NCBI GenBank assembly: GCA_902167985.1
Contig: CABHNZ010000006.1
Span: 1-64,000 of the forward strand
From: Shinella sp. UYSO24
GTDB taxonomy: Bacteria; Pseudomonadota; Alphaproteobacteria; Rhizobiales; Rhizobiaceae
Length of the DNA: 64,000 bases
Reading direction: 5' to 3'
Part shown: one piece after another, positions 18,784 through 28,562 of the stretch
Layout: each line of letters opens with the position of its first letter
Numbering within the stretch: position 1 is the stretch's first letter
Program-made: the position numbers and the translations under genes
The notes under the pieces: model-generated
What the model saw: only the letters and a program-made list of their open reading frames with translations
What the model was told of the DNA's origin: nothing
Databases searched by the model: none

Positions 18784-19841
18784 ATGTTTACGAGACGTGA
18801 TACGTTGAAGGCTGCTGCAGCTGCTGCCGTCACCTTGACTGCCGGTCGTGCGATGGCGGCGACGCGGGTTTCCCAATTCATCTGGACGGGCGCTCAGGAG
18901 CCCGTGCCGCGCAAGCTGGCCGAAGCCTATATGAAGGCGCATCCGGATGTATCGATCGAGCTGACGGCCGGCACGAATGCTGCCATGTATCCGAAGATCA
19001 AGGCTTCGCTCGATATCAGTGCCGATGATCCGCTGATCAATTTCGGCTTCTTCAATCTGGATGCTTCTGCCAAGGGGCGTGCGGCAAAGGTATTTTCGCC
19101 GCTCGACAAGAAGCTTGTCCCGAATGTCGAGAACATTCTCGATGCCTATCGGCAGCCGGATGATGTCGGTGCGATCTTCTGCATGGATGTCTGCGGTCTG
19201 GTCTATAACAAGGACAAGATCAAGGAGCCGCCGACTCGTGGAACGATCTGTTCGACCCGAAATATAAGGGTCGCGTCGCGCTCTTCGATTATTACTGGGC
19301 CGGCAATGGTCTGGTCGCGCTGGCGCGCCTGAATGGCGGCGGCGAGGATAATATCGAGCCGGGCATGAAGATCTATGCCGATGCAGCCAAGGCCGGTCAG
19401 TTCCACTCGCTCTATACCTCGAACGCCCAGCTTCAGAATTTGCTTGTCAGCGGCGAGGTATGGCTCGCGCCTTATTTCCGTGGCGTCGCGCTTCCCTGGG
19501 CTGCAGCCGGGGCGCCGATTGGTTATGCCGTGCCGAAGGAAGGTCAGGTGACATTCCCGGAAGGCTTCCAGCTCGTGCGCGGCGGTAGCGCCGATCAGGC
19601 GCGGATCAGCCAGGAGATCATCAACCTGTCGCTGGCGCCGGAAGCCGTTCTTGACTACTGCAAGACCGCATCGGTTCTGCCGTTGATGAAGAATGTCAAG
19701 CTGCCGGCCGATCTGGCGAATGATCCCGCCGTTCAGCCGGAGGCAATGAAGGCTGCGATCAACCTCGACTACGCCAAGATGGCCGCCAATAACGCTGCAT
19801 GGTCCGACCAGTGGAACAAGCAGGTCAAGGTCAATCTGTAG
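18784..19841 (+). CDS. PotD-like ABC transporter substrate-binding protein, one frameshift near 19235
   Basis: An extracellular solute-binding protein of family 1/PotD (spermidine/putrescine-like), 352 residues after one base is restored. The N-terminus has a twin-arginine signal, FTRRDTLKAAAAAAVTL. The mature part starts VSQFIWTGAQEPVPRKLAEA and has LINFGFFNLDASAKG and VCGLVYNKDKIKEPP. The frame is lost after PPT at about 19235; adding one base gives SWNDLFDPKYKGRVALFDYY, the typical PotD hinge region, then GMKIYADAAKAG to the stop. It starts the uptake operon; the ATPase and two permeases follow. The ligand is unknown, and the hyuAB genes downstream suggest an amide-containing compound rather than a polyamine. 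Confidence 0.87.
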
Positions 19842-19855
19842 TGGTGGCTTCAGCG

Positions 19856-20917
19856 ATGAACGATGTCGTTCTCGACCATGTCGAGAGGCGCTTTGGCGAT
19901 GCGTCTGTCGTCAGGGGTGTCGATCTTGCTATCCGGCAGGGGGAGTTCTTCTCCCTTCTCGGGCCTTCCGGCTGCGGCAAGACGACGACGCTCAGAATGA
20001 TCGCGGGGCTTGAGGAGCCGTCTTCCGGTACGGTCTCGATCCGCGGTGAACGAATGAATGGTGTGCCGATCAACAAACGGCCGACTAATCTCGTCTTTCA
20101 GAAGCTGGCACTGTTTCCGCATCTGAGCGTGTGGGAAAATGTCGCTTTCGGCCTGAAGCTCAAAAAGCTGCCGGAGGCTGAAATCCGCAGCCGGGTGGGT
20201 GAGATGCTGGACATGGTGCGGCTTTCGGGTTTCGAAAGCCGTGCGGTGACATCGCTTTCCGGCGGGCAGCAGCAGCGAGTGGCGATTGCACGCGCGATCG
20301 TCAACAAGCCCGCCGTTCTGCTTCTCGACGAGCCGCTCGGCGCTCTGGACCTGAAGCTCCAGACCCATCTGCAGGAAGAGCTGCGCCGAATCCAGCGGGA
20401 ACTGGCGATGACCTTCGTCTATGTCACACATAACCAGACCGAAGCCATGGCCATGTCCGACCGGATCGGCGTCATGAATGGCGGCAGGCTGGAACAGGTC
20501 GGCGCACCTGCCGACCTCTATCTTCGTCCGCAGACGGAATTCGTTGCAGGCTTTGTCGGGCAGACCAATCTGGCAAAGGGCCGCATTGCAGCTGTCGGCG
20601 ATACGACAGTCACGATCGATGCCCTCGGTCTTCAGATCGCGGCGCAGCGCACCGGACCCGTTCAGGTCGGTGATCCGGTGGCATTCTCCCTGCGCCCGGA
20701 ACAGGTGAGGATTTCACCCGCCGGCACGGGTGGCATCGATCTCCCGCTCATCGATGCCACATTCTTCGGAGCAACGGCAACCTATCGGCTTCAGGCACCC
20801 GGCGGCATTCTGACAGCCCAGACGCAGGGCGAGATGCAGATGCTCGGCGCCGGGCAAACGGTGTCGGTCTCCTGGCCTGCCGAAGCGGTCGTGTTTCTGA
20901 AGGGCGATCTGTCGTGA
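19856..20917 (+). CDS. PotA-like ABC transporter ATP-binding protein
   Basis: A 353-residue ATPase of the PotA/FbpC type. Walker A is [13 protein letters not shown], the Q-loop lies in LVFQKLALFPHLSVWENVAFG, the signature is [15 protein letters not shown], Walker B is AVLLLDEPLGALD, and the switch His is in VTHNQTEAMAMSDR. A C-terminal TOBE domain follows from about residue 270 (DPVAFSLRPEQVRIS). The ATG at 19856 is chosen; GTG codons at 19841 and 19844 are alternatives. Its stop overlaps the next gene's GTG (GTGAG). It energises the adjacent two permeases. The frame is intact. Confidence 0.92.
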   Translation: MNDVVLDHVERRFGDASVVRGVDLAIRQGEFFSLLGPSGCGKTTTLRMIAGLEEPSSGTVSIRGERMNGVPINKRPTNLVFQKLALFPHLSVWENVAFGLKLKKLPEAEIRSRVGEMLDMVRLSGFESRAVTSLSGGQQQRVAIARAIVNKPAVLLLDEPLGALDLKLQTHLQEELRRIQRELAMTFVYVTHNQTEAMAMSDRIGVMNGGRLEQVGAPADLYLRPQTEFVAGFVGQTNLAKGRIAAVGDTTVTIDALGLQIAAQRTGPVQVGDPVAFSLRPEQVRISPAGTGGIDLPLIDATFFGATATYRLQAPGGILTAQTQGEMQMLGAGQTVSVSWPAEAVVFLKGDLS

Positions 20918-21779
20918 GCGGGCGCCCGGATCCGGCCCCTTGCGGTCGTTCTACGTCTCCGCGATGCTTGTCGGACCCGCCACGCTCATCGTGCTCGTGC
21001 CGTTCATCGCCAGTCTCGTCATCCTTGGTGCCTATAGTGTCGGCATCCAGCCGGGTGGCCCCGGCTTTACGCTTGGCGTCTGGCAGAGTTTTCTGGGCGA
21101 CAGCTACTCCTGGACCGTCATTCTGACGAGCATCCGGCTGGCTGCCATCGTCACCGTGCTCTGCCTTCTGATCGGTTATCCCGTCGCCTGCGCGCTGTTG
21201 CGGCTCGACAGCATGCTGATGTCGATTATCGCCTATACGGTCATCTTCTCGCCGCTGCTGATGAGCGTGGTCGTACGGTCATATGGCTGGCTTCTGCTTC
21301 TCTCCGATAGCGGCTTCGTCAATAGCCTGCTCAGCGCATGGCCGCTTCATCTCGGCCCCTATCGGCTGATCTATAACGAGCTCGGCGTCATTATCGCGCT
21401 GGTTCATATTCTCCTGCCATTTGCCGTTCTGCCGCTCATTACCGTTCTCATGCAGCAGCCGCCGCAATTGCGCGAGGCGGCTGCCGATCTCGGCGCGACG
21501 CCGTTCGAGATCTTCCGCAAAGTCACGCTGCCCCTGTCTCTGCCGGGTGTCATCGTGGCGGCGGAGATCGTCTTTGCGCTTGCTGTCAGCGCCTTCGTCA
21601 CGCCGGCAGTTCTCGGAGGCGGGCGCGTGCTCAACCTGTCTCGCCTCGTCTACGAGAATATCGGCAATTCGGAATGGTCGCTGGCCGCCGTGCAGGCGCT
21701 GATCCTGCTGATCGCGGCTGTCGGGGTTCTGCTGATCCTCGAGCGGTTCAATCGCCGCACATTCGGGAGGAAAGCGTGA
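20914..21779 (+). CDS. PotB-like ABC transporter permease, frameshift near 20936
   Basis: An inner-membrane permease of 288 residues with six predicted helices and the cytoplasmic EAA loop QLREAAADLGATPFEIFRKV. The first helix is LVGPATLIVLVPFIASLVIL. The main open frame lacks a good start (first possible codon TTG at 20940). A GTG at 20914 overlaps the ATPase stop, and loss of one C from the CCCCTTG run near 20936 would put the two in frame, as MSGRPDPAP followed by LRSFYVSAM. The stop overlaps the next permease start as TGATG. Its place in the transporter is clear; the exact N-terminus depends on the suspected lost base. Confidence 0.82.
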
Positions 21780-22611
21780 TGCAGACGCGTGCTGGAGATT
21801 CCAGATCGGCGCTGGTCCTGCTGCGCCTCATCCTTGGTGCCGTTCTGGTCTTCATGGCGGCGCCGATCCTGATCGTCGTCGTCAACTCCTTCAATGCCAG
21901 CCCTTTCAATGTCTGGCCGCCATCCGGTTTCACGCTGGAATGGTACCACAAGGCGCTTACCATGCCGGAGTTCCAGCGCGGTTTCGTCAATTCCGTCATC
22001 GCCGGCATTCTCTCGACGCTGATCGTGCTTCTCGTCGGAACGCCACTCTCCTATGCGATCGTACGGATCGCCTTTCGTGGCAAGAGCCTGCTGCGCGGCA
22101 TCCTGCTCGGACCTCTGGTCATCCCGCGTATTGCGATCGGCTTTGCGCTTTTCGTCCTTTATATCGCCACGGGCTCCGGCCTTTACGGCACCATGTTCGG
22201 CGTCGTGCTCGGGCATGCGCTCCTCATGCTGCCCTTTGTCGTGTCCGTCCTCGTTGCCAATCTCGGAGAGGTCGATCCGATCGTCGAAGAAGCGGCGCGT
22301 GATCTGGGCGCAGGGCCGGTCCGGGCGTTTATCCTCGTCGTCCTGCCGCAGATACGCCCCGGCCTCATCGTCAGCGGTCTCCTTGCCTTCATCACGTCGT
22401 TCGATGAAGTCGAAACCACGATCTTTCTCGTCAAACCCGTCGTGAACACGTTGCCAATCGAAATGTATCTTTACCTCGACCAGAACCAGGATCCGACGCT
22501 TGCCGCGTTGTCGACCCTCTTGATCGCTCTCTCCATGCTGCTCGTCCTCGGCGGCCTTGTCTTTGCAAAGCGCGGCTCGCTGCGCCTCCTTTGGGAGGGC
22601 GCGGCGCATGA
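21779..22611 (+). CDS. PotC-like ABC transporter permease, C-terminal frameshift near 22592
   Basis: The second permease of the transporter, starting at an ATG overlapping the previous stop. Family features are FMAAPILIVVVNSFNAS in helix 1, WPPSGFTLEWYHKAL and the EAA loop VEEAARDLGAGPVRAF. As it stands, the frame runs on past 22600 into the hyuA coding region and stops only near 22990, producing unrelated sequence. One G lost from the GAGGGCGCGG stretch near 22592 explains this: with it restored, the protein ends WEGRGA at a TGA overlapping the hyuA ATG (ATGA), 277 residues. I therefore give the restored end. Confidence 0.82.
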
Positions 22612-24649
22612 GCAGGCAATACAGGCTGGGCATCGATATCGGCGGCACCTTCACCGACCTCGTGCTGATGGACGAGGCAAGCGGCGAAACGCTGTCCTTC
22701 AAGACCCCCTCGGTTCCAAGCGATCCGGCACAGGCGGTTCTAAACGGCATAGAGCTTCTGCAGAAGGAACACGGCATCGATCCGGGTTCCATCGGCTATT
22801 TCGTGCATGGGACGACACTCGGCCTCAATACGGTCATCCAGCGCGCCGGTGCGACCACCGGTCTGCTCGTTACCAAGGGGTTCCGGGACATTCTCGAAAT
22901 CGGCCGTCTCAGACTGTCCGATCCGACGAATTTCTATGTCGAGAAGATCAAGCCGCTCGTGGCCCGCCAGCATGTCGGCGAGATCGATGAGCGCATCGGC
23001 GTCGATGGCCGGATCCACCAGCCGATCGACATGGCCTCTGCCGAAAAGGTGGTGCAGCATCTGGTCGATCAGGGTGTGCAGTCGCTCGCCATCTGCTTCA
23101 TGCATGCCTATCGGCAGGATCGCCACGAGGCCGAACTGGCCGCCTATATCCGCGAGCGCTTCCCGCAGATCTACGTATCGACCTCCTCCGAGATCTGGCC
23201 GCAGCAGCGCGAATACGAGCGCGCGCTGGTCACGGTCATCAACGCCTATATCGGCGGCCAGCTGAGCAGCTATTTCGAACGTCTGCATGGCGGTATGGCG
23301 CGGGTCGGTGTCAAGGCGACACTGCTGACCACCAAGTCGAACGGCGGGATCATGACGGCCGGTGCCGGCGCAGAGCGTCCGGTCGAGACGCTGCTTTCAG
23401 GGCCTGCCTCCGGCGCCATGGGCGCGCTGCAGACCGGACGAGCGGCCGGCTATGACAAGATCGTCGGCTTCGACATGGGCGGCACGAGCGTCGATATCGC
23501 GATTGTCGATGGCGACATCCTCTATTCGACCGAAAGTCAGGTGGGTGACTTCCCGGTCATCATGCCGACCGTGGATATTTCATCGATCGGCGCCGGTGGC
23601 GGATCGATTGCCTGGCTCGACGCTTCGGGCGTCCTGAAGGTTGGTCCGCGCAGCGCCGGTGCCGTGCCCGGTCCTGCGGCCTATGCCCGCGGCGGCACGC
23701 TGCCGACCGTGACCGACGCCTATGTCCGGATCGGCCTTTATTCGCCGGGCCGGGTTCTCGGCGGCGGTCTCGTGCTGGATCACGACCGGGCGGAGGCGGC
23801 CCTTGCGACGCTGGCGGGCCCGCTCGGCCTGACGACCGGCGAGGTTGCCTCCGGCATTCTCGACGTGACGACTGCCAACATGTACGCGCAGTTCATGCCC
23901 TTGATGGCACGCAAGGGGATCGATCCGCGCGAGTTTGCGCTTCTGGCTTATGGCGGTGCTGGCCCGGGTCACGCCTTCCTTCTTGCCCGCGAAGTCGGGT
24001 CGCACGCGTGATCGTGCCGCGCTCGCCGGGAACGCTCTGCGCGCTGGGCAGTCTCGTCACCGATCTGCGCCGCGATTTCATCCGCACGGTCTCTGTCGAT
24101 CTTCTGCATCGCGAACCGCAGGCGCTGGAACAGGAACTGGCAGTTCTCACCGAGCAGGCCTTCGACTGGCTCGCCTCGCAGGATACGGCGATGACCGACC
24201 GCAAGGTGGAAGCCTCCGCAGACATGCGTTATCGCGGCCAGTCCTTCGACCTGACCGTCCCCTTCGAGCGTCTCGATACCGAGAGCTTGCTGCATGGCTT
24301 CCATCAGCAATATGAGCGCATCTATGGCTTTTCCGACCCGAAGGCGGATGTCGAGATCACCAATCTGCGCGTTGCCGCAATCGGTATTACGGGCAAGCCG
24401 CGTCAGAGCGTCGATCTGGCGGCGGCCGGCGAGAGACACGTGCGCAAGGCAATTCCGTTACGCATCGGCACGCTGATCGAAGACAGGCGGCCGGTTGATG
24501 CCGGCTTCTATGACCGTGCGACCCTTGCCGCCGGCGACTGGTTCGAAGGTCCAGCCGTGGTCGAAGCCGCCGATACGACTGTTTACGTTCCCGCTGGCTT
24601 TACCGTTCATGTGGATAGCTGGGGCAATCTCATCGGGGAGCCTGCATGA
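22608..24649 (+). CDS. hyuA: hydantoinase/oxoprolinase family protein, HyuA-type alpha subunit, one frameshift near 24000
   Basis: A HyuA-type subunit of an ATP-dependent hydantoinase/5-oxoprolinase, 680 residues in the restored frame. ASKHA-fold nucleotide-binding motifs are LGIDIGGTFTDLVL (residues 7-20), HGTTLGLNTV, LLSGPASGAMGA and VGFDMGGTSVDIAI. GAGGGSIAWLD and GPAAYARGG are also typical. The frame is lost after AREVG near 24000; one base restores ARVIVPRSPGTLCALGSLV and the rest, to YVPAGFTVHVDSWGN. The family opens cyclic amides such as N-methylhydantoin or 5-oxoproline at the cost of ATP, acting with HyuB. The start overlaps the permease end and the stop overlaps hyuB. Confidence 0.88.
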
Positions 24650-26637
24650 TGGCCAAGTCCGACATCGATCCCGTCCTTCTGGAGATCCTGCGCAACCGCT
24701 TCAAGGCGATCGTCGAGGAAATGGCCTCGGTCACGCTGCGCACGGGCTTTACCGTCTTCGTCAAGGAGACATCGGATTTCGGCGCATGCCTCGTTGCGCC
24801 TTCGGGCGAGGTTCTGAGTGCCCCGACGGAAACCTCTGTCAGCCTGATGGTGGGCCTGCCGGGATGGGAGGCGATCAACGCCTTCGAACACTATGAGGAA
24901 GGCGATGTCTGTATCGCCAACGACCCCGACCGGACAAAGGGCCTCTCGACGCATCTGCCGGATATCTGGCTCTGGAAGCCGATCTTCGTCGATGGCGAGA
25001 TCATCGCCTTCGCCTTCAATTTCATCCATTCCTCGGATGTCGGCGGACGTGTGCCGGGCAGCATTTCGCCGATCAACACGGATATCTTCCAGGAAGGCAT
25101 CCGCATCCCGCCCCTGAAGCTTTTCCGCAAGGGCGTGGTCAATCAGGATATCGTCGATCTCGTCCTTCTGAATTGCCGCATTCCCGACCAGAACTGGGGG
25201 GATATCAAGGCGCAGCTCGCCTCGCTGGCAACGGCGGAACGCCGCGTCAAGGAACTTGCCGGCCGCTATGGTCGTGATGTCGTCACCAAGGGCATCGTCG
25301 ATCTGCTCGACAGCGCCGAGCAGCGTGCGCGGGGCATTATCCGCTCCATCCCGGACGGCGTCTACAATGCCTCCGACTACATGGAAGCGGAAGGTGTTGC
25401 CCGACCGATCCGTATCGAACTGACGATGACGGTCGATGGCGATACGATCGGGCTCGACTTTACCGGGACGGATCTGCAGGTGGCGGCAGCCTTCAACCTG
25501 CCGACCTGGGGCCAGCAGGGGCATTACATGCTCTCGCTTGCTCTCCTGAACTATTTCCGCACGCTCGATCCGGAAATTCCCTATAATTCCGGACTTATCC
25601 GCCCCGTCGGCTTCGAGTTGCCGCTCGGCACGATCGTCAATCCCGAGCCGGGCCTTGCCTATGGGGTACGTGCGGCGACATTCATCCGCGTCATGGATTG
25701 CATCATGGGCTGCCTTGCGCAGGCGTTGCCTGAGGCGACGCCGGCTGCCAGCTCCGGTGCGATCTCGATCGTGCTTCTGTCGGTGATCGATCAGGAGACC
25801 GGCCAGCGCCGTATCACGGTGGCGCAGCCGCTTTCCGGTGGATCGGGCGGGCGTCCGCGGCAGGACGGCATCGAGGGCACGAGCTTTACCGGCGGCTGGC
25901 TTCGCAATGTGCCGAATGAGGTTCTCGAGGCAGAAATGCCGATCCTCGTCGAAGAATATGGCTATCCGCTCGATCGCGCCGCCGCCGGTCGCTATCGCGG
26001 CGGTTCGGCCATCCGCTTCCGCTTCCGCAATCTGGAGGACGGTACGGTGATGACCGCACGCGGCCTGGAACGCTTCCGCTTTTCCCCTTGGGGGTTCAAG
26101 GGTGGCGCGGCTGGTCCGAATGCCAATGTCACGCTCAACCCCGGCAGGCCCGGTGAAAAGGACCTCGGACAGCTCGATCTTGTGACGCTGGAAGCCGATG
26201 ACGTGGTCGAGTTCACGACGCCAAGTGGTGGCGGTTATGGCGATCCTCTCGCCCGGCCTGCGGACGCGGTGCGTGACGATGTGATCGCCGGTTTCGTTTC
26301 AGAAGAAGCGGCTCTTCAGGATTATGGTGTCGTGCTGAAGAATGGTGCGGTCGATGAGGATCTGACGGCGCGCGAGCGCGGCGTCCGCCGGTCATCGACC
26401 CTGCCTGAAACTTTCGACAAGGGGCCGGCGCGGGCTGCCTTCGAGGCCCAATGGCCGGAGGATGTGCAGCGGGCCTTGATCGCTGCACTCCTGAAACAGC
26501 CGTCGGCCCGCCGCCGACATCTCCAGAAAATCCTCGAAAGCAGGTTGCAGGCCGAAATCGACCGAGGCGTCAGCCTGCAGACGTCCATGATCGAGACCTG
26601 GCTGGAACAGGTCGGCAGCAAAGGGGCCAAGCCATGA
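24646..26637 (+). CDS. hyuB: hydantoinase B/oxoprolinase family protein, HyuB-type beta subunit
   Basis: A 663-residue HyuB-type subunit, partner of the preceding HyuA. Typical segments are PVLLEILRNRFKAIVEEMA at the N-terminus, VCIANDPDRTKGLSTHLPDI, FAFNFIHSSDVGGRVPGS, LDFTGTDLQVAAAFN and the C-terminal GFKGGAAGPN and FTTPSGGGYGDPLAR. It is longer than the paralogue at 44558 (539 residues) because of an extra C-terminal region of about 110 residues with VVLKNGAVDEDLTARERG. Such proteins carry the amide-hydrolysing half of the reaction. The ATG overlaps the hyuA stop, and its own stop overlaps the peptidase start. The frame is intact. Confidence 0.92.
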   Translation: MMAKSDIDPVLLEILRNRFKAIVEEMASVTLRTGFTVFVKETSDFGACLVAPSGEVLSAPTETSVSLMVGLPGWEAINAFEHYEEGDVCIANDPDRTKGLSTHLPDIWLWKPIFVDGEIIAFAFNFIHSSDVGGRVPGSISPINTDIFQEGIRIPPLKLFRKGVVNQDIVDLVLLNCRIPDQNWGDIKAQLASLATAERRVKELAGRYGRDVVTKGIVDLLDSAEQRARGIIRSIPDGVYNASDYMEAEGVARPIRIELTMTVDGDTIGLDFTGTDLQVAAAFNLPTWGQQGHYMLSLALLNYFRTLDPEIPYNSGLIRPVGFELPLGTIVNPEPGLAYGVRAATFIRVMDCIMGCLAQALPEATPAASSGAISIVLLSVIDQETGQRRITVAQPLSGGSGGRPRQDGIEGTSFTGGWLRNVPNEVLEAEMPILVEEYGYPLDRAAAGRYRGGSAIRFRFRNLEDGTVMTARGLERFRFSPWGFKGGAAGPNANVTLNPGRPGEKDLGQLDLVTLEADDVVEFTTPSGGGYGDPLARPADAVRDDVIAGFVSEEAALQDYGVVLKNGAVDEDLTARERGVRRSSTLPETFDKGPARAAFEAQWPEDVQRALIAALLKQPSARRRHLQKILESRLQAEIDRGVSLQTSMIETWLEQVGSKGAKP

Positions 26638-27833
26638 GTGAACTGATCGTAAGACGCCTGAAGGCCCTGATGGCTGCGCGCGGCATCGATGCAGCGCTTG
26701 CCTATGGCGGCGCAAACTTCATGCTGTCGACCGGCTTTCAGAACTATTTCGACAATCCTGCCGCATCCATGGCGCTCATTCCGGCATCGGATGACGCCAG
26801 GAGCCTGATGATCGTCTCGAACTGGACGGCGGAGGCTGGTCGCGCTGCGGCAGCGATTGACGAGATCGAGAGCTTTCCGCTTTGGCTTGAAATTGCCAAT
26901 GTTGAAGACATCCGCAACGGCACGGCAGGTCGCAGCGAAAAGCCGACCCGCTACGATCCCGAGGCCAATATCCAGCGGCTGGCAAACGCTATTCTTGCGC
27001 GTGGATGGGGCAGGGGAACGATCGCGGTCGAGATGGCGCTTATTTCGGCGCAGGTCTTCGACTGGCTGCGCCAGAAACTGCCGGAGGTCACGTTCGTCAA
27101 TGCCGCGGAGCTGTTTTTCGAGGCGCGCAAGATCAAGTCGGACAGTGAAGTCGAGATGCTGCGGGAGGCGACGCGCTACGCCGAGGGCGGCCTGAAGCGG
27201 ATCGCCGAGACACCGATTACCGGCTTCGACGTGGCAAGGCTGAAGCTGATCTTCGACACGTTCTGCATCGAGCGTGCCACGGCCAATCCCGAGAGCGGCT
27301 TTCAGGGCACGCGCGTCACGGCGTCGATCGGCGAAGATATTTCACCGACGGTGATCGGCGGCGCGAAGGCATCTGCCGACAAGCTGGTGTTTTTCGATTG
27401 CGGGGCGTCCATCCGCGGCTATGGATCTGATACCGGCCGGACACTGACGCTTTCCCAGCCAAGCGGCGAAGCACGCAAGATCATGGACGCCCTGCGGCGT
27501 GGCATGGATGCAGCCTTCGCGCTGGTAAAACCAGGCGCACGGCTCTCCGACATTTTCCATGCCGGGCAGGATGCGGTGCGTGCAAGCGGGCTCGACTGGT
27601 ATAGCCGCGGCCATATCGGTCATGCGATGGGCATCGGCATGGGTGAGATGCCGCCCTTTATCGGTCCGAAGGACAATTCCGTTCTCGAAGTCGGAATGGT
27701 AATGGCCCTTGAGACGCCGCTTTACATCCGCGGCCTCGGCGGTTTCCAGATCGAGGAATGTTTCGTCGTAACGGAAACCGGCTATGATCTTTTGACCACC
27801 CTGCCGCGCGATTTTCTACCGGCAACGCCCTGA
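26634..27833 (+). CDS. M24-family metallopeptidase (Xaa-Pro aminopeptidase-like)
   Basis: A 399-residue pita-bread-fold enzyme. The N-terminal creatinase/prolidase domain (about 1-150) precedes the catalytic domain. All five metal ligands of the M24 family can be seen: Asp in FFDCGASIRGYGSDTGRTL (two), His in RGHIGHAMGIGMGE, and Glu in ALETPLYI and FQIEECFVV. True creatinases lack metals, so this is more likely a dinuclear-metal Xaa-Pro or amide hydrolase. The ATG at 26634 overlaps the hyuB stop, so cotranscription is almost certain. It probably cleaves the product of HyuAB or a related amide; this is inference. Confidence 0.88.
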   Translation: MSELIVRRLKALMAARGIDAALAYGGANFMLSTGFQNYFDNPAASMALIPASDDARSLMIVSNWTAEAGRAAAAIDEIESFPLWLEIANVEDIRNGTAGRSEKPTRYDPEANIQRLANAILARGWGRGTIAVEMALISAQVFDWLRQKLPEVTFVNAAELFFEARKIKSDSEVEMLREATRYAEGGLKRIAETPITGFDVARLKLIFDTFCIERATANPESGFQGTRVTASIGEDISPTVIGGAKASADKLVFFDCGASIRGYGSDTGRTLTLSQPSGEARKIMDALRRGMDAAFALVKPGARLSDIFHAGQDAVRASGLDWYSRGHIGHAMGIGMGEMPPFIGPKDNSVLEVGMVMALETPLYIRGLGGFQIEECFVVTETGYDLLTTLPRDFLPATP

Positions 27834-27842
27834 GGAGGAGAA

Positions 27843-28559
27843 ATGGCGCGTCAGTCAATCCGCAAGCCGGCTGTAGCGCGGGAGGAGAGCGTTGCCGAAT
27901 ACGTGTACGAACGTATCAAGGCATTGTCGATTTCGTTCGACCTTCTTCCGGGCAACCGCATCAACGAGATCGAACTGGCCGAGCGGCTCGGCGTCAGCCG
28001 CACGCCGCTGCGCGAGGGGCTGAACCGTCTCGTTTCGGAAGGGTTTCTCACGGCAACGCCGGGCAAGGGCTTTTTCCGTCGGCCGCTCGACGCCAAGGAA
28101 ATTTTCGATCTCTTCGAATTGCGCCAGACGATCGAGGCGGCAGCTGCCCCCATCGCCATCCAGCGGGCATCGAATGCGGCGATCGGCCAGATCCGGGATT
28201 TCCTCGAAATAAGCCGGGCCGATGTGCCGAGCCGCACGATTGCCGATTTGGTCGAGCTGGATGAGAGCTTTCACGAGCAGCTCATGGGCCTGACCGGCAA
28301 TGATGAAATGCTGCGCGTTCTGAAGAACGTCAACGCCCGTATCCGTTTCGTGCGGTGGATCGATATGGAAAACAAGCGTGCCACGACGCAGGGCGAGCAT
28401 ATCGCTATCATCGAAGCGATTGCGCGACGCGACAGCGAAGAAGCGAGCCGCCTTCTTTCCGGCCATATCGAAAAGCGTATCGACCAGATTACGGCTGCGA
28501 TCCGCGAAGGTTATGCCCGCATCTACATGGACAAGCAGGCCAAGGCCTTCGGAGCGTGA
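27843..28559 (+). CDS. GntR-family transcriptional regulator, FCD type
   Basis: A 238-residue regulator. The N-terminal winged helix (residues 15-80) contains RINEIELAERLGVSRTPLRE and GFLTATPGKGFFRRP. The C-terminal all-helical FCD effector domain has LFELRQTIEAAAAPIA, LDESFHEQLMGLTGNDEML and GEHIAIIEAIARRD, with the Asp/His residues that bind metal in this family. It starts 9 bases after the peptidase stop, with GAGGAGA directly upstream, so it lies in the operon it probably controls. The inverted repeat at 18715-18746 is a possible operator. The frame is intact. Confidence 0.92.
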   Translation: MARQSIRKPAVAREESVAEYVYERIKALSISFDLLPGNRINEIELAERLGVSRTPLREGLNRLVSEGFLTATPGKGFFRRPLDAKEIFDLFELRQTIEAAAAPIAIQRASNAAIGQIRDFLEISRADVPSRTIADLVELDESFHEQLMGLTGNDEMLRVLKNVNARIRFVRWIDMENKRATTQGEHIAIIEAIARRDSEEASRLLSGHIEKRIDQITAAIREGYARIYMDKQAKAFGA

Positions 28560-28562
28560 CGC

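Noticed and set aside
22557..22990. Permease frame running on into hyuA as a fusion protein
   Set aside because: The extension is out-of-frame hyuA sequence; one lost G near 22592 accounts for it, giving a normal ATGA overlap.
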